Source of the DNA: Isoetes taiwanensis | Lineage: Eukaryota > Streptophyta > Lycopodiopsida > Isoetales > Isoetaceae | Assembly: GCA_021234155.1 (NCBI GenBank) | Contig: JAJEKV010000073.1 | Coordinates: 5,614,001-5,678,000, forward strand | Length of the DNA stretch: 64,000 nucleotides | Direction of reading: 5' to 3' | Shown: positions 59,201 through 64,000 of the stretch, one piece after another | How the letters are laid out: every line of letters begins with the position of its first letter | Numbering within the stretch: position 1 is the stretch's first letter | Notes under the pieces: generated by a model | What the model was told of the DNA's origin: nothing | The model's input: only the letters and a program-made list of their open reading frames with translations | Databases searched by the model: none | Position numbers and translations under genes: made by a program

Positions 59201-60621
59201 CCTATGTTCCTTCACATCTCATATATCTTAGGTGCATAATACTGCTGGAGAGAAGATGTTATCTATGAGGCAGTTTACACTAGACCAAACGCCAAGCTTT
59301 ACAAAAAGAAATGAATGGAAATCACGAAATGAATAGGACAAGCTGAAAGAATGATGGGGGAACTTGATTTACTATAATATATGGTTCTTTTCCAGTTTAT
59401 GGTGGTATACTATGGATTTAAACAGGGAACAGCCAATGAACTTATTGAGTTGACTGTTTGTGCGGGTCAAATGATTGAAGGCTAGGATCTTGAGTTGTTA
59501 TATCATTATATTGCGATCCTTTTCTAGATGGAATAGATTGGCCTTGTAAAATTCTAAAAACATGTAAATAGGGGTAGATTGGTCTGTAAAATTTGAAGAA
59601 CATGTAAATAGTAACATAGTGATTTTTTTTCAGATGGAGTATTGGTCTTGTAAAATACTAAAAACATGTAATTCGCTGCTAATTAAATGTATTGAAAGCC
59701 ATCTTTTTTCAAGTTGGAAATTATTTGCCATAGTAATTTGAAAATTTGATCATGCAGCTGATTGAATGTCCCTCAATATATGAAATGATGGACTCTGAAG
59801 ATTACAAATGGAAAGAGAGACCTCAACTGAAAGTTTGGTTGAAGCATGAAGATCAAGACAGTGTTGCAATGATAGAGACAGCAAACCTAATAGAGTGCAT
59901 CTCTATAATGAAGGCAGCACTGGAAGAAAATGTGGTCAGTAAGCTTTCTGTATGCTTGTCAGTAACCTTTCTATATGCTTGTCAGTCTTTAGCGCCCTAA
60001 TGTTCTTGCTTTCATTGGTGTTTAGTCATGTTAATTGCAATAAAGCTTTCTTAATTAGAAAAATTATTTCAAAAAGAAGAAAGATGGTGGTTGGGAATAC
60101 ATGTGAGTCAGATTCCAAAGTCCGGCTCTGATGCCATATTAACATTGTTGGAAGTCCAAGAATCCAATAGCCACACTGTTGCTTATTATATATAAAAGCG
60201 CTGTAAAGTTGCACATAAATCCACGACAGAAGAGAATGTTCACAAAGACCAATAATTTAAGTGCTTATACATCAGCCAACGAGGCTATAGATCAAATGGT
60301 TTACTAATTTTCTATCTGGCGATTTTGCAGTTGAGTTACCATGGAACATCAGTACCTCTTTCGTTCAATGAGGCTATCAATGATTGGGCAAATGAAACAA
60401 GGCGTATTCTAAAGAATGCAAGGTTACCAAAAGGAGTCAAGTTTTATAATATCTTTGGCACCTCTTACGCTACTCCTTTCAGTACACAGTACGGGCTTCT
60501 CATTTATTTTTGAAGAAATACTTTTATAGGTTTTGTAACCCTGACGTATTTGAACTATTTCTCAGATATGGAAGCAAAGAGCATCCTTTGAATCATCTTA
60601 AGGATATTTTTGCATACAGAG
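56292..60621 (+). CDS. LCAT4-like: LCAT-like phospholipase/acyltransferase (LCAT4 type), exons 1-9, 3' end missing
   Basis: Family members hydrolyse or transfer acyl chains of phospholipids in the cytosol or at membranes. Nine exons join in frame: 56292-56520, 56880-56971, 57173-57291, 57968-58112, 58198-58249, 58625-58725, 59758-59934, 60331-60488 and 60566-60621, all with GT-AG borders. Hallmarks: DPNLDPVLLVPGIGGTML (exon 1), ERVWVRLFEADSEFRSKL, SLDPN...DRHGLYSCDILDPDV, TLFGFGYDFRQSNR (exon 3), the nucleophile elbow VTHSMGGLLLKSF (exon 4), SWIAIAAPFQGAP, WQAELFVSKWSTHQLLIECPSIYEMM and KFYNIFGTSYATPFS. Two Met codons start the frame (56292, 56295); there is no signal peptide. The part with the catalytic Asp and His lies beyond exon 9. 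A repeat block begins about 10 bp after the exon 9 donor, so intron 9 is either very long or the gene is broken. Confidence 0.9.
58113..60330 (+). other. Long introns 4-7 of the LCAT-like gene
   Basis: Introns between exon 4 and exon 8 are non-coding. Intron 6 (58726-59757) is the longest. Near 59520-59670 there are three related TAAAATxCTAAAAACATGTAA blocks, a small tandem repeat. Intron 7 (59935-60330) has GGCTCTGATGCCATATTAACATTG around 60124, which resembles an inverted primer-site/LTR border and may be a retroelement remnant. Confidence 0.5.
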
Positions 60622-61322
60622 GTGAGAACAGGGATTTCTCAGATTTATAATGATGGGAGCATCGTGAGCAGGTTCGAAGCCATGCCTATTGCGCCAGTCA
60701 TAATAATCTCCTTTGTATCATTACTTAAGAGCAAACATTTGAATAAAAGAGAAGACTAGTTCATTAACTTAATTCACTTCAAATGATTACTATGCTTAAA
60801 CATTCTTAACACTCATATGCATGCATGAACTAGTTGCAAAAACTCCTATACTTTTATAAATTGCAATATCTAAACCCTTAGGTTGCTCGTTGCACCTATA
60901 AAAGGTAAAAGCGCTTCTCAAAAATATTTCCTAGAAAACAATCTCCCAAAAAGATTTCTTGCAAAACCATCTCTTTGTCCCGCGAAAACTCAACCAACAA
61001 TAACAAACCTAGCCAAATCACTATGACTCCTTTGAGTTAATTAATAACCGCGATAGAATTTATTGAGAATCCATCACCTAGGCAATGACAATTAAATCTC
61101 CATATCTAGCATAATTTCCTGATTTTAAAATTTTCCAATAATAATTAAACGTAGTAATAATTTTACTATTCTTCTCTATTAAGAGCATTGAAGCAACAAT
61201 CATATGAGCATTGAAGCAACAATCATATGACCATAACTACAAACCATGTTGCTAGCTTTTCTTTCCACTATATCTTTGCATTGAACCATTCTGATTTCTA
61301 CTCTAGTGGTTTATTACTCGTT

Positions 61323-61853
61323 TGATATGGAATGCACAAAAGAAACAAAATTAGTTACCTCAAAGAATTTGATCTCTTCAACCCTCGTATCAAAATAAAC
61401 TCATTAGAGCAAAAAGAGATGGAGAGAAGGTAGCTCACCACCCAAATCGGTCATCGGGAAACCGTTATCCCGAGCACGGAAATAGTTATCCGAGGGGCGA
61501 GAAACCGATTATCTCACCTGATATGCACCTAGGGAGGGTTTAAATGAAGGCTAAGGCTTATGAAAGCAACAGGGGTTGGGAGGCAAGAACAAATCTTGGT
61601 ACGTGGGGCCGGTCGACCCGGCACTCTTTGGCGAAGTGGCTCGAAAGTGCTTTCAATGAGTCTTGCCTCGTGAATAATCCGACTTTATATTCGGAGATAT
61701 GACTGTTGAAGTTGAAGGAGATTAAGCTTGGCTTAATACAAGGATAATTTTCTTAGGTATCAAATAAAAGGTTAAGACTCCATAATAAGGTTATTTTGAG
61801 TGCATAACGATGGACCACACCCCGAGAGCTACAAGGGAAAAACCATCATATCA
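61323..61853 (-). repeat. Element D LTR, second copy
   Basis: TGATATGGAATGC...CATCATATCA, preceded by TCGTT (61318-61322) as in the first copy. Many CAG/CTG sites are altered (CCTGAG to CCCGAG, TCAGG to TCGGG). Confidence 0.88.
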
Positions 61854-62279
61854 AGGTCCTCCCTTTTAAAGATGCTTGACCTCAAGCATTAGTGTTGGCA
61901 ACCTTGGTTTGTCGAGGACCATTTTATACCGGCAACCTCAATCGTTAGAGGACCATTTTTATCGCCATATATGGAAACCACGGTTTGTCGCTGACTTTAC
62001 TCCCAAGGGAACCTCAACCGCTTAGAGGATCTTTTACCCCCAACACTTATCAATCGTTAGATAAGTGATCTCACCATTAGGTATATAAGTAAGGTAAAGG
62101 TTAGGTTTTAAGCTTAAGGTATGAAGAGGAATTTTAATTATAAAGTAAAGCAAGCAATGGACAATTAACTGTTATTAACTTGCTCTTCCTGGTGAAGAGA
62201 AGTTTCATAACTCTGTAAAATATCTGGATACTCAAGGAGCTGCTATGCACTGAACCAAACCGCATCAATCAGGTGGGTG

Positions 62280-63950
62280 AAACTTAAACTTCACTAGATA
62301 CCAAGGTATGTTGACCTTCTTGTCCGATGATCTGGTGAGCTAGTATTTTCTCCGGCTAAAATTTCTTCCTCCCCTTAATAAATTGGAGGATCAAGAATTC
62401 TCCATTTGTTTACAATACTTCGTTGCAATTTCCTTGCCCTTGTAGGGCTTAAGCAAAACCACATTAAAAAAAGGGATGCAAAGAAGTCCATTTTCCATAT
62501 AAGCGCAATTTATAAGCATTTTCTCCAACTTTGGTTTCCACTTGGAATGGTCCATAGTATCTTAAAGCCAATTTGAGATACTTAAGTCCCATTTTTCTCA
62601 ATCTCTTCTTATGCAAATGTGTCCACACCCAATCTCCGTTTTAAATTCAACTTTTCTCATGCGCTTAGATGACTTCTTTGAATTTTTCCTTTTCTCAAGC
62701 ATTGTAGACATGTCCTCGTCAATGCATCCGGTCGAGAACGATTAGTAAGCTTTGCAATTGGGGTTTCAAAAGACCCACGGTAAACAATCTCAAAAGGAGT
62801 TTTCTACGTTGTAACAGAATGCACAGGATTATTATAAGCAAATTCCAACAAATAATAATAATCTTCCCAACATGTTTTTCGATCGGCTACATATGCTCTC
62901 ACTTTATCCTCAATAGTCCTATTCACAACTTCCGATTGACCATCCTGGTCTGGGGATGGTAAGTAGTAGAGAACTTGAGAGTGGTTCCCAAATTCTTCAT
63001 CAATCTTGACCGAATTTACTAGAAACAGTTTTATCTCTATCGAAAATAATAACATCGGGAAGTCCATGTAACCTAAATATTTTAAGAAATATCTTTAGCA
63101 ACTTTTGAGCTATCATTGTTGCTCTACAAGGAATGAAATGTGCTTTGCTTAGAAAGTCTATCCACAAATCTTCTAAATTGATTATTTTTTCGAGTGGAAG
63201 TAGGCAAGCCCAGCGTATAAAATCCATAGTAATATGCTTCCATGGTTCCAATGGTATGGGCAATGGCCGAGGCACTCCCCGCAGTTTACCTCGGATGACT
63301 TAACTCGTTGACAACTCAGACATTGCTCCACAAATGAACATCTCTTTCCAACTTAGGCCAAAAAGAATCTTCTCTTTTACATTGGCTAGTGTAGCTTGCA
63401 CCCCTCAGATGTCCACTATAGGGAGGTTCATGAGGATTCTTGAAGCATTCGCCTAAATCCCCTCGAGCCCAACATAAGCTATGCTTATAATAAAAGGAAG
63501 CCACCTAATAACCGATAATCAGAAATTGATAGTTATCTCCATGCATAAGAGCTGCATAAGGTGCTCTAAAAGTATTATCGACAAAAATACACGCTCCCTT
63601 CATTGGATCCAAATCAAATGCATAAGCAATCTGAGATTGCATTCACAAAGGCTCTACTAAGAGCATCAACTACTCGCTTCTCTTTTCCAGCCTATATTCA
63701 AGCTTTAATACCTTCAAAGTCTTTAATTGTATCAATTAACTTCAACCTACGAGCATTTATGATATCCTCGGTCTCAATATATTTCAAACTTTGCTTGATC
63801 AAACCCGCAATGAACTTTGTTCCCATAAGATAATGCCTCCACGCTTCAACGCATGCACTAGAGCAATAAGCTCTTTTTCATAAATATTGTACTTCCTTTC
63901 ATTATCCTTCAACATTCTACCGACATAAGCAATAGGATGACCATCTTGCA
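62280..63950 (-). pseudogene. Second copy of element D integrase and RNase H, many apparent frameshifts
   Basis: Fragments of the same proteins as 48586-50300: QSEVVNRTIED (about 62920), PLPIPLEPWKHITMDFI (about 63250), HEPPYSG (about 63430). Frames break every 100-250 bp, largely where the first copy has CAG or CTG. Sequence error is a serious alternative to decay. Confidence 0.7.
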
Positions 63951-64000
63951 TAAAGCACAGACCTATAGCATCTCCACTTGCATGCGGACATACAACAAAA

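Larger units (their letters stand above)
60630..64000 (-). mobile_element. Second copy of the C-LTR end, spacer and element D, running off the window
   Basis: From about 60630 the sequence follows 46910 onward: the last 60 bp of the C LTR (ATGGGAGCATCGT), the GCTAT-type border, the spacer, then element D up to the point corresponding to about 50300. Because the junction between C and its flank is included, this is a duplicated chromosome segment, not an independent transposition. It differs from 46.9-50.3 kb mainly at CAG/CTG words and by small indels. It begins just after the exon 9 donor of the LCAT-like gene. Confidence 0.85.

Noticed and set aside
60630-64000. RIP-like or methylation-driven C-to-T mutation as the cause of copy differences
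   Set aside because: The altered CAG/CTG sites become CG words or lose bases; they do not show the C-to-T/G-to-A transitions that deamination produces.

Overview
This window is nuclear DNA of a land plant with a large, transposon-dominated genome. It is AT-rich, its one recognisable host gene has long introns, and retroelements sit inside retroelements. The host gene (56.3-60.6 kb, + strand) is a plant LCAT-like phospholipase/acyltransferase closest to the LCAT4 type; its 3' end lies outside the window. Fragments resembling KATNIP, a cilium-associated protein normally kept in plants with swimming sperm, hint at a fern, lycophyte, bryophyte or cycad-like lineage. The species is inference and is not settled here.

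Layout. 1-2.0 kb: gene-free flank with tandem repeats. 2.06-7.87 kb: a GC-rich, broken but apparently full-length LINE (5' repeats, ORF1, endonuclease-RT ORF2, TTCC tail) between perfect 27-bp target-site duplications (TSDs). 7.9-11.15 kb: gene-free. 11.157-46.966 kb: element C, a retrotransposon with 1.3-1.5 kb LTRs, a tRNA-iMet primer site and no recognisable genes (TSD GCTAT). Element A, an 18.4-kb minus-strand Ty3/gypsy element, landed in C's 5' LTR (12.136-30.556 kb, TSD TGGAG). A's integrase is split by an 8.3-kb insertion (15.411-23.695 kb) that holds KATNIP-like exons and a foldback element. C's interior also received element B (32.172-34.928 kb, TSD CCTTC), a small non-coding LTR element, and a 4.3-kb retroposed block (39.009-43.301 kb, 17-bp TSD) that looks like a LINE 3' end plus transduced flanking DNA. 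47.611-51.383 kb: element D, an internally deleted minus-strand gypsy element (TSD TCGTT). 52.06-53.2 kb: small tandem repeats, a LINE tail fragment and a miniature LTR element (TRIM). 55.5-60.6 kb: the LCAT-like gene. 60.63-64.0 kb: a second copy of the C-LTR/D region, beginning just after the exon 9 splice donor.

How the parts relate. A and B share an 18-nt tRNA-Gln-type primer site at the same spacing from the LTR, and a GAGGGGACC motif exactly 20 nt before the 3' LTR, so B may be mobilised by A-type proteins. D and the TRIM likewise share a tRNA-iMet primer site and a hairpin next to the polypurine tract. In A an extra (archaeal-type) RNase H lies upstream of RT, which is not the usual Tat/Ogre order.

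Caution: in the 60.6-64 kb copy, and in patches of one LTR each of A and B, differences from the sister copy cluster at CAG/CTG trinucleotides. This looks more like long-read base-calling error at CHG-methylated sites than mutation, so frameshifts there should not be read as biology.
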